Assembly (NCBI RefSeq): GCF_004348675.1
Contig: NZ_SMKN01000007.1
Location: 1-64,000, forward strand
Direction: 5' to 3'
Length of the DNA stretch: 64,000 nucleotides
From: Micromonospora sp. KC606
GTDB taxonomy: Bacteria; Actinomycetota; Actinomycetes; Mycobacteriales; Micromonosporaceae
The position numbers and the translations under genes were made by a program. Positions within the stretch are counted from its first letter, which is position 1, and every line of letters begins with the position of its first letter. The notes beneath the pieces were generated by a model. That model saw nothing but the letters and a program-made list of their open reading frames with translations, was not told where the DNA came from and did not search any database. Positions 36,628-44,811 of this stretch are shown here, piece after piece.

Positions 36628-37486
36628 AAGTTTTCTCCTTGATCTCCATTAGCAGTTCCCGAGACTCGTCCTCGGTAAGCGCGTTGCCGGCCAGAGCCGT
36701 CCACGCTTCTGCGTAGTTGCGCACCTCTTCGGTACGATCCAGATAGAGGGCTCCGGTCAGCCCTTCTTTGTAAACAGTGGTCGGCTCTGCCGACCTTGCT
36801 CCCTTGTTTGGGAATTCCAGAATGACGAAACTGCCGGCCACGGCAAAGTGAGCATGCGTCTTGCTGGACGGCACGACACGGATGCTTACGTTCGGTTCCT
36901 GAGTAGCCGCAATGAGCCGTTCCACCTGTCCCGGCATCTCCGGCATTCTCTTGTGAAGCAATCCCTCTTCAATGATGGCCTCCAAGCTTGGTGCCGCCGG
37001 AAGGTAGCGACTCAGTATGCGTTGGCGCTCCATCCGTAGGGCAACCTGTTTGCTTATTTCCGCGCTGGCGGTACCGGGCCGACTACGCGCAAGCGTGGCC
37101 GCATACTCCGGCGTTTGGAGCAGCCCAGGCACCAATGCGTGCTCGTAGGTGCGGATTCGGCTGGCTGCCGCCTCCAAACCCACGTACAACTCGAACCACC
37201 GGGGGATCACCTCACCATAAGCGTGATACCAGCCTTTGCTTTTGGACTCCCTGGCGAGACTGACAAGGACTTCCGTCATGTCAGGTGGAGCGCCATACAG
37301 CCGGCACATCTGCTCCACGTCCAGAGCACGGACGGGAGTCTGACCCGACTCGATGCGGTACATCTTGGCGCGCGACCACTCAAGATCAGACGCCGCCGCC
37401 TCCAACCCGATGCCGGCCTGCTCCCTGGCCTGCCTCAGCAGCCGGCCAAGTTCACGCCTCGGCACCGTCGATCCCGCCTCGCTCAT
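36620..37486 (-). CDS. XRE-family regulator with DUF5753 domain
   Basis: A 288-residue regulator. The N-terminal helix-turn-helix (about 5-65) includes RELGRLLRQAREQAGIGLEA and WSRAKMYRIESGQTPV. The rest is the DUF5753 domain (about 95-275: YEHALVPGLLQTPEYAATLA and later RLIAATQEPNVSIRVVP). This architecture is the WhiJ-like class found in many copies in streptomycetes and relatives, each with a DUF397 partner. The ATG at 37486 follows GGAGG; 12 extra codons upstream are possible. The DNA target is unknown; a promoter may lie in the gap to the plus-strand ORFs at 37.7 kb. Confidence 0.92.
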   Translation of the reverse strand: MSEAGSTVPRRELGRLLRQAREQAGIGLEAAASDLEWSRAKMYRIESGQTPVRALDVEQMCRLYGAPPDMTEVLVSLARESKSKGWYHAYGEVIPRWFELYVGLEAAASRIRTYEHALVPGLLQTPEYAATLARSRPGTASAEISKQVALRMERQRILSRYLPAAPSLEAIIEEGLLHKRMPEMPGQVERLIAATQEPNVSIRVVPSSKTHAHFAVAGSFVILEFPNKGARSAEPTTVYKEGLTGALYLDRTEEVRNYAEAWTALAGNALTEDESRELLMEIKEKTYA

Positions 37487-37667
37487 CGGCACCATCCTCC
37501 CTGTCTCATCCTGATGCGGCATCCCGCTTGCCGTGAGACAGCTCTTGCATCATCACACGGAAAGCGCATCTCTCCGCGAACGTCTCGTGTGGAGTGTTGC
37601 ACGGGGCACCGACTCTGCCGAATCGTGACAGGTAGAGAAGCTGACCGATGATCACGAAAGGGGTCTT

Positions 37668-37733
37668 ATGTATCGGTGGAAGTGGTTTCAGCGTCGCAAC
37701 GAGCCGGTCGACGTCGTGAGGCGTCCCCGATAG
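37668..37733 (+). CDS. Possible 21-residue peptide gene
   Basis: ATG at 37668 to TAG at 37731-37733 encodes MYRWKWFQRRN... ending VVRRPR, very rich in Arg and Trp. GAAAGGGG lies 6 nt before the ATG, a good ribosome site. It is the first of three plus-strand ORFs in a row that face the yebC terminator. A peptide this short cannot be assigned; it could be a leader peptide. No family is recognised. Confidence 0.4.
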   Translation: MYRWKWFQRRNEPVDVVRRPR

Positions 37734-37842
37734 GGGCACCAGGGCAGGGCGTACGGACCGCACCCGGACCGGGCGGCGGGCCGGAACCAACCGACTGTGC
37801 TGACGCCGGTCGTGACCCCTGGCGACCTGCGAAGGAACTGCC

Positions 37843-38136
37843 GTGGGTGACTGCGGCACGGTTCCGGCTCCCCGGTGGCCCCTGATAGGAGTGGGGGACG
37901 TCCTGACGGTCCAGCCGTGGGACTACGTGTATGGCGACGTCGTGCTACGGCTCAAGGTCACTCACGTCCCGAGCAACGCGGACCTGCTCTCCCTGGAATG
38001 GGTACGCCTGTTCGGCATCGAGCTACGCCCGGACGGAAGCCCGTGGCGGGAGCGGGATGCCCTGATCCGGGTCGGGGCGATACGCGCCAACCCTCCGGCT
38101 CGAGACGGCGTGGAGAACGTGGGGCGTCTGCGGTGA
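37843..38136 (+). CDS. Small conserved-looking hypothetical protein
   Basis: A 97-residue protein I cannot name. The core, IGVGDVLTVQPWDYVYGDVV then LRLKVTHV, is beta-rich and codon use is natural, so it looks coding. A GTG at 37843 follows AAGGA. An overlapping frame from 37847 reads VTAARFRLPGGP then stops, so the first 15 codons could reflect a frameshift near 37875. Its stop overlaps the next ORF in a GTGA, indicating a two-gene unit. Similar small ORF pairs occur in actinomycete mobile elements by recollection, but no replication or integrase gene is near. Confidence 0.55.
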   Translation: MGDCGTVPAPRWPLIGVGDVLTVQPWDYVYGDVVLRLKVTHVPSNADLLSLEWVRLFGIELRPDGSPWRERDALIRVGAIRANPPARDGVENVGRLR

Positions 38137-38376
38137 AGTTCCACGCCGGGGAACTGTTCTACGTGACGCGTCAGGCGTCACCGCAGTTCGTGAAGCCGCT
38201 CTACTTCCGGCTCATCCGCGTTCTCGATCTGGTGGTGGATCTGGCTCGACGGCTACGAGCTGAACGCGGCGGGGGACGCCACCGAGCGACGGGAGATATA
38301 CGTCCAGCGGGAAGGGCTCAGGAGGCTTCGCGTCATCCCTCGGCAGAACAGGCACCAGAAGGAATCATCGACATGA
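38133..38376 (+). pseudogene. Small hypothetical gene with a frameshift
   Basis: From the GTG at 38133 the frame reads KFHAGELFYVTRQASPQF and continues to RLIRVLD. At about 38231 the coding signal moves to the next frame: WIWLDGYELNAAGDATERRE through YVQREGLRRL to a stop at 38374-38376. The unshifted frame runs on as Arg-rich noise. Together the two halves make one plausible protein of about 80 residues, so a short deletion broke it. It overlaps the preceding ORF by 4 nt. Confidence 0.6.
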
Positions 38377-38383
38377 ACGCGAC

Positions 38384-38417
38384 AAAGGCCCTACCTCTGC
38401 CCGAGGTAGGGCCTTTT
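38384..38417. terminator. Strong terminator with T tract before yebC
   Basis: AAAGGCCCTACCTC (38384-38397) and GAGGTAGGGCCTTT (38403-38416) are exact 14-bp complements, loop of 5, ending in TTTT on the plus strand and in AAAGG/TTT context on the minus strand. It serves both the small plus-strand ORFs and yebC. Confidence 0.92.
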
Positions 38418-38429
38418 GCACAGGCAACG

Positions 38430-39179
38430 TCAGCCGACCGCGGCCATGACCTCGTCGGACACGTCGAAGTTCGCGTAGACGTTCTGCACGTCGTCGCTGT
38501 CCTCCAGGACGTCGATCAGCTTGAAGATCTTGCGCGCGCCCTCCTCGTCCAGCGGCACGGTGACGCTGGGGATGAGGGAGGACTCGGCGGACTCGTACTC
38601 GATGCCGGCGTCCTGCAACGCGGTACGGACGGCGATCAGGTCGCCCGGCTCGGAGACCACCTCGTACGCCTCGCCGAGATCGTTGACCTCCTCGGCGCCG
38701 GCGTCCAGGACCGCCATCATCACGTCGTCCTCGGTGGTGCCGGCCTTGGGGACGATCACCACGCCCTTGCGGGAGAACATGTACGACACCGAGCCGGCGT
38801 CGGCGAACGATCCGCCGTTGCGGGTCAGCGCGGTGCGCACCTCGGTCGCGGCGCGGTTGCGGTTGTCGGTCAGACACTCGATGAGCAGCGCGACGCCGTT
38901 CGGGCCGTACCCCTCGTACATGATGGTCTGGTAGTCGGCGCCGCCGGCCTCCAGGCCGGAGCCCCGCTTGACCGCGCGGTCGATGTTGTCGTTCGGGACC
39001 GAGTTCTTCTTGGCCTTCTGGATGGCGTCGAAGAGGGTCGGGTTACCGGCCGGGTCGCCGCCACCGGTCCGCGCCGCCACCTCGACGTTCTTGATCAGCT
39101 TGGCGAACATCTTGCCGCGCTTGGCGTCGATGACGGCCTTCTTGTGCTTGGTGGTCGCCCACTTTGAGTGGCCGGACAT
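38430..39179 (-). CDS. YebC/PmpR-family protein
   Basis: A 249-residue YebC-type protein, normal length. The opening [20 protein letters not shown] and [21 protein letters not shown] are family hallmarks. Members bind DNA as regulators or, in recent work, help ribosomes through proline stretches. In actinobacteria it normally lies between pdxT and ruvC; here pdxT is upstream but ruvC is 21.8 kb away. RBS AGGTAAC and the start are standard. Confidence 0.95.
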   Translation of the reverse strand: MSGHSKWATTKHKKAVIDAKRGKMFAKLIKNVEVAARTGGGDPAGNPTLFDAIQKAKKNSVPNDNIDRAVKRGSGLEAGGADYQTIMYEGYGPNGVALLIECLTDNRNRAATEVRTALTRNGGSFADAGSVSYMFSRKGVVIVPKAGTTEDDVMMAVLDAGAEEVNDLGEAYEVVSEPGDLIAVRTALQDAGIEYESAESSLIPSVTVPLDEEGARKIFKLIDVLEDSDDVQNVYANFDVSDEVMAAVG

Positions 39180-39467
39180 CTGTTACCTCCGTCGTTACCC
39201 GTCGTCCGCGTCGACCGCACCGCACGCGCCCCACTCCCGCCGGCGCACGCGGTGGGCCGGTCAGCTCTGGCGGAAGCCGTGGCGGGCAGAAGGCCTGCCG
39301 AATCTCGGCAATCCTACCGATGTCCCGCCGACGGCTGTCACGCACCGCACGTGGCCGCCGGGCCCCGGCTGACCGTACCGGGCAGACGGGACGAATGCCC
39401 GGCCGGCAGCCGTACGCCAGAGAGCCGCACGGCGGCGACGGCTTTTGCCGCGGCGCGGACCAGATGC

Positions 39468-40076
39468 TCAGGCCGCGGCGCGGACCAGGTCCACGAACCA
39501 GCGGTGCAGCCGCAGGTCGCCGGTGAGTTCCGGGTGGAACGAGGTGGCCACCAGGTTGCCCTGCCGGACCGCGACGATCCGGCCGGCGGCCGGGCCGTCG
39601 TCGACCCGGCCGAGCACCTCGACGCCGTCGCCGACCCGCTCCACCCACGGCGCCCGGATGAACACCGCGTGGAACGGCTCCCCCTCGACCCCCGCGACGC
39701 GCACCGGGGCCTCGAACGAGTCGACCTGCCGGCCGAATGCGTTGCGCCGCACCGTCATCTCGATGCCGGCGAAGCCGCGCTGGTCGGGCCGGCCGTCCAG
39801 AACCTGGGCAGCCAGCATGATCATGCCGGCGCAGGACCCGTAGACCGGCATGCCGCCGGCGATCCGCTTGTCGATCGGCTCGCGCATCTCGAAGATGTCG
39901 GCGAGCTTGCTGATGGTGGTGGACTCCCCGCCGGGAATCACCAGCCCGTCGACCGCGTCCAGCTCCGCCGGCCGACGCACCGGGCGGGCGTCCGCCCCGG
40001 CGCCGGCCAGGGCCGCGACGTGCTCGCGGACGTCACCCTGGAGGGCGAGCACCCCGATGACGGGCGTGTCGCTCAT
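39468..40076 (-). CDS. pdxT: Pyridoxal 5'-phosphate synthase glutaminase subunit PdxT
   Basis: A 202-residue class I glutamine amidotransferase that feeds ammonia to PdxS in the DXP-independent vitamin B6 pathway. The triad is visible: the Cys in [11 protein letters not shown], and the His and Glu in [22 protein letters not shown] is the family signature. The ATG at 40076 follows AAGGAG. It lies 88 bp after pdxS on the same strand, so both make the 24-mer complex from one operon. Confidence 0.97.
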   Translation of the reverse strand: MSDTPVIGVLALQGDVREHVAALAGAGADARPVRRPAELDAVDGLVIPGGESTTISKLADIFEMREPIDKRIAGGMPVYGSCAGMIMLAAQVLDGRPDQRGFAGIEMTVRRNAFGRQVDSFEAPVRVAGVEGEPFHAVFIRAPWVERVGDGVEVLGRVDDGPAAGRIVAVRQGNLVATSFHPELTGDLRLHRWFVDLVRAAA

Positions 40077-40164
40077 CGCGTCGTGACTCCTTCGTCGTGT
40101 CGTCGTCCCGCCACCTGAACCCGGCGGCGGGCGCGGGGCACGCCGGTGACGCGCCCCGCCGGAC

Positions 40165-41082
40165 TCACCAGCCGCGCTCGGCCAGCCGGTGCGGCTGCGC
40201 GATCTCGTCGACGTTGATGCCGACCATCGCCTCACCCAGGCCCCGGGAGACCTTGGCCAGCACGTCCGGGTCGTCGTGGAAGGTGGTGGCCTTGACGATC
40301 GCGGCGGCGCGCTGGGCCGGGTTGCCGGACTTGAAGATGCCGGAGCCGACGAAGACGCCCTCGGCGCCGAGCTGCATCATCATCGCCGCGTCAGCCGGGG
40401 TGGCGATGCCGCCGGCGGTGAACAGCACCACCGGCAGCTTGCCGGTCTCGGCCACCTCCTTGACCAGCTCGTACGGCGCCTGAAGCTCCTTGGCCGCGAC
40501 GAACAGCTCGTCGGTCGGCAGCGACTGCAGCCGGCGGATCTCCTGCCGGATGCTGCGCATGTGGGTGGTGGCGTTGGAGACGTCACCGGTGCCGGCCTCG
40601 CCCTTGGAACGGATCATGGCGGCCCCCTCGGTGATCCGGCGCAGCGCCTCGCCGAGGTTGGTCGCGCCGCAGACGAAGGGGACCGTGTACGCCCACTTGT
40701 CGATGTGGTTGGCGTAGTCGGCGGGGGTCAGCACCTCGGACTCGTCGATGTAGTCGACGCCGAGTGACTGGAGGATCTGCGCCTCGACGAAGTGGCCGAT
40801 GCGCACCTTGGCCATGACCGGGATGGAGACGGCCTCGATGATGCCGTCGATCATGTCCGGGTCGCTCATCCGGGACACGCCGCCCTGCGCGCGGATGTCG
40901 GCGGGCACGCGCTCCAGCGCCATGACGGCGACCGCGCCGGCGTCCTCAGCGATCTTGGCCTGCTCGGGGGTGACCACGTCCATGATCACGCCGCCCTTGA
41001 GCATCTCGGCCATGCCGCGCTTGACGCGGGCGGTGCCGACGACCGGAGTGGCGCTGTTGTTCGGGGAGGTGGTTTCGGGCAC
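40165..41082 (-). CDS. pdxS: Pyridoxal 5'-phosphate synthase synthase subunit PdxS
   Basis: A 305-residue (beta/alpha)8 enzyme that builds PLP from ribose 5-phosphate, glyceraldehyde 3-phosphate and ammonia. Catalytic lysines sit in [10 protein letters not shown] and [11 protein letters not shown], and the Asp in GGVIMDVVT. Length and sequence are highly typical. It lies upstream of pdxT; in mycobacteria the same two genes sit between the pgsA-pimA genes and yebC, as here. Confidence 0.98.
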   Translation of the reverse strand: MPETTSPNNSATPVVGTARVKRGMAEMLKGGVIMDVVTPEQAKIAEDAGAVAVMALERVPADIRAQGGVSRMSDPDMIDGIIEAVSIPVMAKVRIGHFVEAQILQSLGVDYIDESEVLTPADYANHIDKWAYTVPFVCGATNLGEALRRITEGAAMIRSKGEAGTGDVSNATTHMRSIRQEIRRLQSLPTDELFVAAKELQAPYELVKEVAETGKLPVVLFTAGGIATPADAAMMMQLGAEGVFVGSGIFKSGNPAQRAAAIVKATTFHDDPDVLAKVSRGLGEAMVGINVDEIAQPHRLAERGW

Positions 41083-41260
41083 GGGTCATCGCTCCTCGGA
41101 CGTGCTCGGGGGTGGCTACGACTGATGCTACGTCGGGGTCAACGCCGGCCCGACAGCCAATCAGGCCCACGGTGGCCTGCACTGTGGCCGTCATCACCCG
41201 CGCCGCGCAGACCGACCGCGGCGGAACGGTCATCCGGGACGACCAGGCACACCGTGCCCC

Positions 41261-41767
41261 TCACCCCGTGGGCGCCTCGCCGGGAACGGTGAGGGTGGGG
41301 TCGTCGACGTCGAAGTAGCGCGGCCACTCGTGCCCCCGGCCCATCCGCAACAACCGCACCAGCGGCCTGCTGCGGGCAGCCCGGGCGTCCCGGACCAGAT
41401 CGGTGTGCACCTGCCGGGCCAGCGCCAGCCGCCGGCTCGCGGCGATCACCGCCTCGCAGGCCGGGTCGGCGGGATCCAGCTCCACCGCGCGCAACTGCCG
41501 GGTGAGGTCGTTCTCGGCGGCCTCGCGCTCCTCCGGGGCGGCATCCAGGGCGATCCGCGCCGCCGCGTACAGCTCGACGCCGTAGCGCTGCTCCGCCAGC
41601 ACCGCGGCGGCTGCCGCGCGGCGCAGCAGGTGGGCGTCGAGCGCCCGGGCCGCCGACTCGGCCCGCGCGTGCAGCCGCTGCACCCGGCCGGCCGTCCAGG
41701 CCAGGTACGCGGCGACCAGCGCGACCAGGACCGCGGCGCCCAGCACCCACCACGCCGTCGAGTTCAC
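41261..41767 (-). CDS. Small membrane protein, divergent LemA-like
   Basis: A 168-residue protein with one N-terminal membrane helix (about 4-24: AWWVLGAAVLVALVAAYLA) and a long helical cytoplasmic or external part. The run LDAHLLRRAAAAAVLAEQ, the ENDLTRQLRAV segment and LARQVHTDLVRDARA...YFDVDD follow the order of LemA-family landmarks (LKRR.DLIPNLV, ENxL, ARxxYND, YF). This is a judgement by pattern, not search. The GTG at 41767 overlaps the pimA stop, so it belongs to the pgsA-patA-pimA operon. A position after pimA is taken by an uncharacterised membrane protein in mycobacteria too. Confidence 0.65.
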   Translation of the reverse strand: MNSTAWWVLGAAVLVALVAAYLAWTAGRVQRLHARAESAARALDAHLLRRAAAAAVLAEQRYGVELYAAARIALDAAPEEREAAENDLTRQLRAVELDPADPACEAVIAASRRLALARQVHTDLVRDARAARSRPLVRLLRMGRGHEWPRYFDVDDPTLTVPGEAPTG

Positions 41768-42933
41768 ACCGCGCCGCCCAGTCCGGCCCACTCCTGGTCG
41801 ATGACCCGGCCGTCGGTTGCCTCGATGGCGGCGGCGTACACCTCCACGACCCGCCGCGCGACCATCGGCCAGTCGTAGTGGGCGACCACCTGGTCGCCGC
41901 AGGCGGTCAACGCCGCCCGCTGGTCGGCGTCGTCGAGCAGCTCAACCAGGGCGTCCCGCAGCGCCGCCGGATCGCCCGTCGCGAAGAGCCGGCCGGCCCG
42001 CCCCCCGTCCAGCACGCGGCGGAACGCGTCGAGGTCACTGGCGACCACGGTGGTGCCCGCCGCCAGAGCCTCGGTGAGGATCATCCCGAAGGACTCCCCG
42101 CCCGTGTTCGGCGCGACGTACAGGTGCAGGCTGCGCAGCATCCGGGTCTTGTCGGCCTCGGAGACCATGCCGAGGAAGGTGACCCGATCGCGCAGCTCGG
42201 CCGGGAACCGGCCGAAAAGGTCGTCGGGCTCGCCCGGGCCCGCCACCAGCAGCCGCAGCCCCGGCCGGTACGGCGCCAGCGCCACGAACGCGTCCCGCAG
42301 GATCGGGAAACCCTTGCGGGGCTCGGTGAACCGGCCGAGAAAACCGATCGTGCCGCCGCTGCCCGGCACGCACTCCCCCGGCCAGCCCGGCAGCGGCGGC
42401 ACCCCGGCGAACTTGGCCACGGCCACCCCGTTGGGGATCTCCACCGCACCGCCGTCCATGTGCTCGACCTGCACCTTGCGGGCCAGCGCGCTGACCGCGA
42501 TGCGGGCGGTGATGCGCTCCAGCACGATCTGCAGGACGCCCTGCGCTGCGGCCAGCACCCGGGACCGGGTCATCGCGGTGTGGAAGGTCGCCACCACCGG
42601 GCCCCGGGCGGAGAGCACGGCGAGCATCGACAGGCTCAACGTCAGCGGCTCGTGCACGTGCAGCACGTCGAAGTCGCCCCGAGTGATCCACCGGCGTACC
42701 CGGGCGGTGGAGACCGGGCCGAAGGCGATCCGGGCAACCGAGCCGTTGTACGGCAGCGGCACCGCCCGTCCCGCCGACACCACGTACGGCGGCAGCGGGG
42801 AGTCCTCGTCGGCCGGCGCGAGCACACTCACCTCGTGGCCGAGCCCGATCAGCGCCTCGGCGAGATCCATGACATGGTTCTGCACCCCGCCGGGGACGTC
42901 GAAGGAGTACGGGCACACGATGCCGATCCGCAC
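41764..42933 (-). CDS. pimA: Phosphatidylinositol alpha-mannosyltransferase PimA
   Basis: A 389-residue GT-B (family GT4) transferase that adds the first mannose from GDP-mannose to phosphatidylinositol on the inner membrane face. MRIGIVCPYSFDVPGGVQNH is the family opening with the GGV loop; EPRKGFPILRDAF and NTGGESFGMILTEALAAGT are the nucleotide-sugar binding motifs. Length and neighbours (pgsA, patA) support PimA rather than a later mannosyltransferase. It is coupled to the next gene by a GTGA overlap. Confidence 0.95.
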   Translation of the reverse strand: MRIGIVCPYSFDVPGGVQNHVMDLAEALIGLGHEVSVLAPADEDSPLPPYVVSAGRAVPLPYNGSVARIAFGPVSTARVRRWITRGDFDVLHVHEPLTLSLSMLAVLSARGPVVATFHTAMTRSRVLAAAQGVLQIVLERITARIAVSALARKVQVEHMDGGAVEIPNGVAVAKFAGVPPLPGWPGECVPGSGGTIGFLGRFTEPRKGFPILRDAFVALAPYRPGLRLLVAGPGEPDDLFGRFPAELRDRVTFLGMVSEADKTRMLRSLHLYVAPNTGGESFGMILTEALAAGTTVVASDLDAFRRVLDGGRAGRLFATGDPAALRDALVELLDDADQRAALTACGDQVVAHYDWPMVARRVVEVYAAAIEATDGRVIDQEWAGLGGAV

Positions 42934-42958
42934 GCGTCAACGCCTCTCGTTCACGACT

Positions 42959-42991
42959 GCGGGGCTCCGCTGCGCTGCGCTCCTCGCGCTC
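42959..42991. repeat. G/C-rich oligonucleotide repeat in the pimA-patA gap
   Basis: The gap and the last patA codons contain a run built from CGCTGCGCT and CTCGCGCT units (42967-42991). Such phrases recur between genes in some actinomycetes, from memory. It may be a small dispersed repeat that extended the patA 3' end. Confidence 0.35.
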
Positions 42992-43943
42992 ACTGGGCCT
43001 TCCCGTCAGGTCTGTCCGGTGGCCGGGCGGGCGGCGACGTCTCGCCGCCCGTGCCCCGCTGGTCCAGCCACATCCGCTGCAACATGTGCCAGTCTTCCGG
43101 ATGCCGGGCGATACCCGCCGCCAGACTGTCGGCAATTCGCTGGGTCAGCACGCGGACCCGCTCGTCCAGCGGCGCGGAACCCGGGTCGGGCAGCGGCAGC
43201 GGGCCCTCGATCGAGGCGCACGCGGTGTCCGGCTCGAACCACAGCGAGGCGACGTAGAGCGGAGCGCCGGTGCGGATGGCCAGCAGCGCCGGGCCCCCCG
43301 GCATCCTGGTCCGCCCACCGAAGAAGTCGACCTCGACGCCCCGGGCCGAGAGGTCCCGGTCGGCCAGCAACGGCACCACCGCGCCGGCGCGCAGCCGGTC
43401 CACCAGCACGTCGAAGGCGGGACGCGGGCCGCCGCTGGTCGGCAGGATCTCCATGCCCAGCCCCTGCCGGAAGGCGAGGAACCGCTCGTAGAGGCCCTCG
43501 GGCCGCAGCCGCTCGGCGACGGTGGTGATCGGCCAGCCGGTGGCGGCCACCCAGGCGCCGGCCGCGTCCCAGTTGCCCGCGTGCGGCAGCGCCACCACCG
43601 CGCCCCGACCGGCGGCCACGTCGTCGGCGAGCCGGTCGGTGCCCTCCGGGTCCAGCCGGAACCCGGCGAGGATCTCGTCGCGGGTCAGCGCGGGCAGCCG
43701 GAACGCTTCCATCCAGTACCGGGCGTACGAGCGCAGGCCACGCCGGACCAGGTCGTCCAGCTCGGCCTCGGGCAGCTCCGGGCCGACCACCCGGCGCAGG
43801 TTGGCGCGCAGTCGGGCCGTACCCCCGCCGCCGGCGCGGTAGGCGCGGTCGGCGCCCGCCCGGAACACCGCGGCCACGACGGACCGGGGCAACGCGCGGA
43901 CCAGGCGCCAGCCGGCGACGTAGCCGAGCTCGGTGAGATTCAC
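42990..43943 (-). CDS. patA: Phosphatidylinositol mannoside acyltransferase
   Basis: A 317-residue HtrB/LpxL-type lysophospholipid acyltransferase that acylates the mannose of PIM. The catalytic pair is in LPHAGNWDAAG (HxxxxD), with the substrate segments LADRDLSARGVEVDFFGG and RMPGGPALLA. The GTG at 43943 overlaps the pgsA stop by 4 nt. A Pro-rich tail after residue 300 is probably disordered. Order pgsA-patA-pimA equals that in mycobacteria. Confidence 0.94.
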   Translation of the reverse strand: MNLTELGYVAGWRLVRALPRSVVAAVFRAGADRAYRAGGGGTARLRANLRRVVGPELPEAELDDLVRRGLRSYARYWMEAFRLPALTRDEILAGFRLDPEGTDRLADDVAAGRGAVVALPHAGNWDAAGAWVAATGWPITTVAERLRPEGLYERFLAFRQGLGMEILPTSGGPRPAFDVLVDRLRAGAVVPLLADRDLSARGVEVDFFGGRTRMPGGPALLAIRTGAPLYVASLWFEPDTACASIEGPLPLPDPGSAPLDERVRVLTQRIADSLAAGIARHPEDWHMLQRMWLDQRGTGGETSPPARPPDRPDGKAQ

Positions 43944-44560
43944 TCCTGGCCGACCCGCTGGGCCAGCCGGTACACGTGGACCATCCGCTGGCCGACCGTG
44001 AAGATCGAGACCGCGGCGAGCAGCCAGAGCGCGACCTCCAGGGCCCGGTCGACGCCGAGGCCGGTGAGCAAACCGCCCACCCCGACGATGAGCAGCCGTT
44101 CGGTGCGCTCGGCGATACCCACGTCGCACGTCATGCCGAGGCCCTCGGCGCGGGCCTTGACGTAGGAGACCAGGCCACCGGCTGCCAGGCAGAGCAGCGC
44201 GGCGGCCACCCCCGAGTGGTTGCCCTCGGTGGCCAGCCAGTACGCGACCGCGCCGAACACGGCGCTGTCGGCGATGCGGTCCATCGACGAGTCGAGGAAC
44301 GCGCCGAACCGGGTGGAGCCACCGCTCATCCGGGCCATCGTCCCGTCGAGCAGGTCGGTGAGCGCGAAGACCGTGACGATCAGGGCACCGGCGACCAGCT
44401 CACCCCGGGCGCCGAAGCCGAGCGCGCCGACGAGCACACCGACGGTGCCGGTCACGGTGACCACGTTGGGGGACACGCCCACGCGGAGCAGGCCGCGCGC
44501 GACCGGCTCCACGACTCGGGTCATCCCCGCGCGGGCCGTCACTTGGAAGATCTTCGCCAT
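43940..44560 (-). CDS. pgsA: Phosphatidylinositol phosphate synthase
   Basis: A 206-residue CDP-alcohol phosphotransferase with about six helices. The catalytic motif is intact: DLLDGTMARMSGG followed by G...D...D in RFGAFLDSSMDR. In actinobacteria this position in the PIM operon encodes the enzyme joining inositol 1-phosphate to CDP-diacylglycerol, the precursor of phosphatidylinositol. The ATG at 44560 starts MAKIFQVTARAG; longer reading frames upstream have no family sequence. It is the first gene of the four-gene pgsA-patA-pimA-lemA-like operon. Confidence 0.94.
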   Translation of the reverse strand: MAKIFQVTARAGMTRVVEPVARGLLRVGVSPNVVTVTGTVGVLVGALGFGARGELVAGALIVTVFALTDLLDGTMARMSGGSTRFGAFLDSSMDRIADSAVFGAVAYWLATEGNHSGVAAALLCLAAGGLVSYVKARAEGLGMTCDVGIAERTERLLIVGVGGLLTGLGVDRALEVALWLLAAVSIFTVGQRMVHVYRLAQRVGQE

Positions 44561-44811
44561 GGCGATCCCACGATAACGGCCGGCAGCAGGCCGCGATACG
44601 GCCGGTCGTCCGACCCGCGTGGCACAGGCTTGTGTCGGGTCGGCAACGGGTGTGAGATCGGGTGTGGGGGTGAGCCACCTCACCGACCGCACCGGCTGAA
44701 GATTCGTCGTCGGGCAGAGCACCGGAGGATATCGCCGCGGCGCCCGCCACGGGCCCGTTTCCCGTCGTGCGCGGCGGTCGCCACCAACCACCGTGAGGGA
44801 GGTGCGCCGCG

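Noticed and set aside
36307-36642. Plus-strand open frame over the terminator and DUF397 gene
   Set aside because: It crosses a strong hairpin and is antisense to a clear DUF397 gene.
37875-39167. Long plus-strand open frame across the small ORFs and yebC
   Set aside because: Its second half is antisense to yebC and crosses a strong terminator; only the first short part overlaps a real small ORF.
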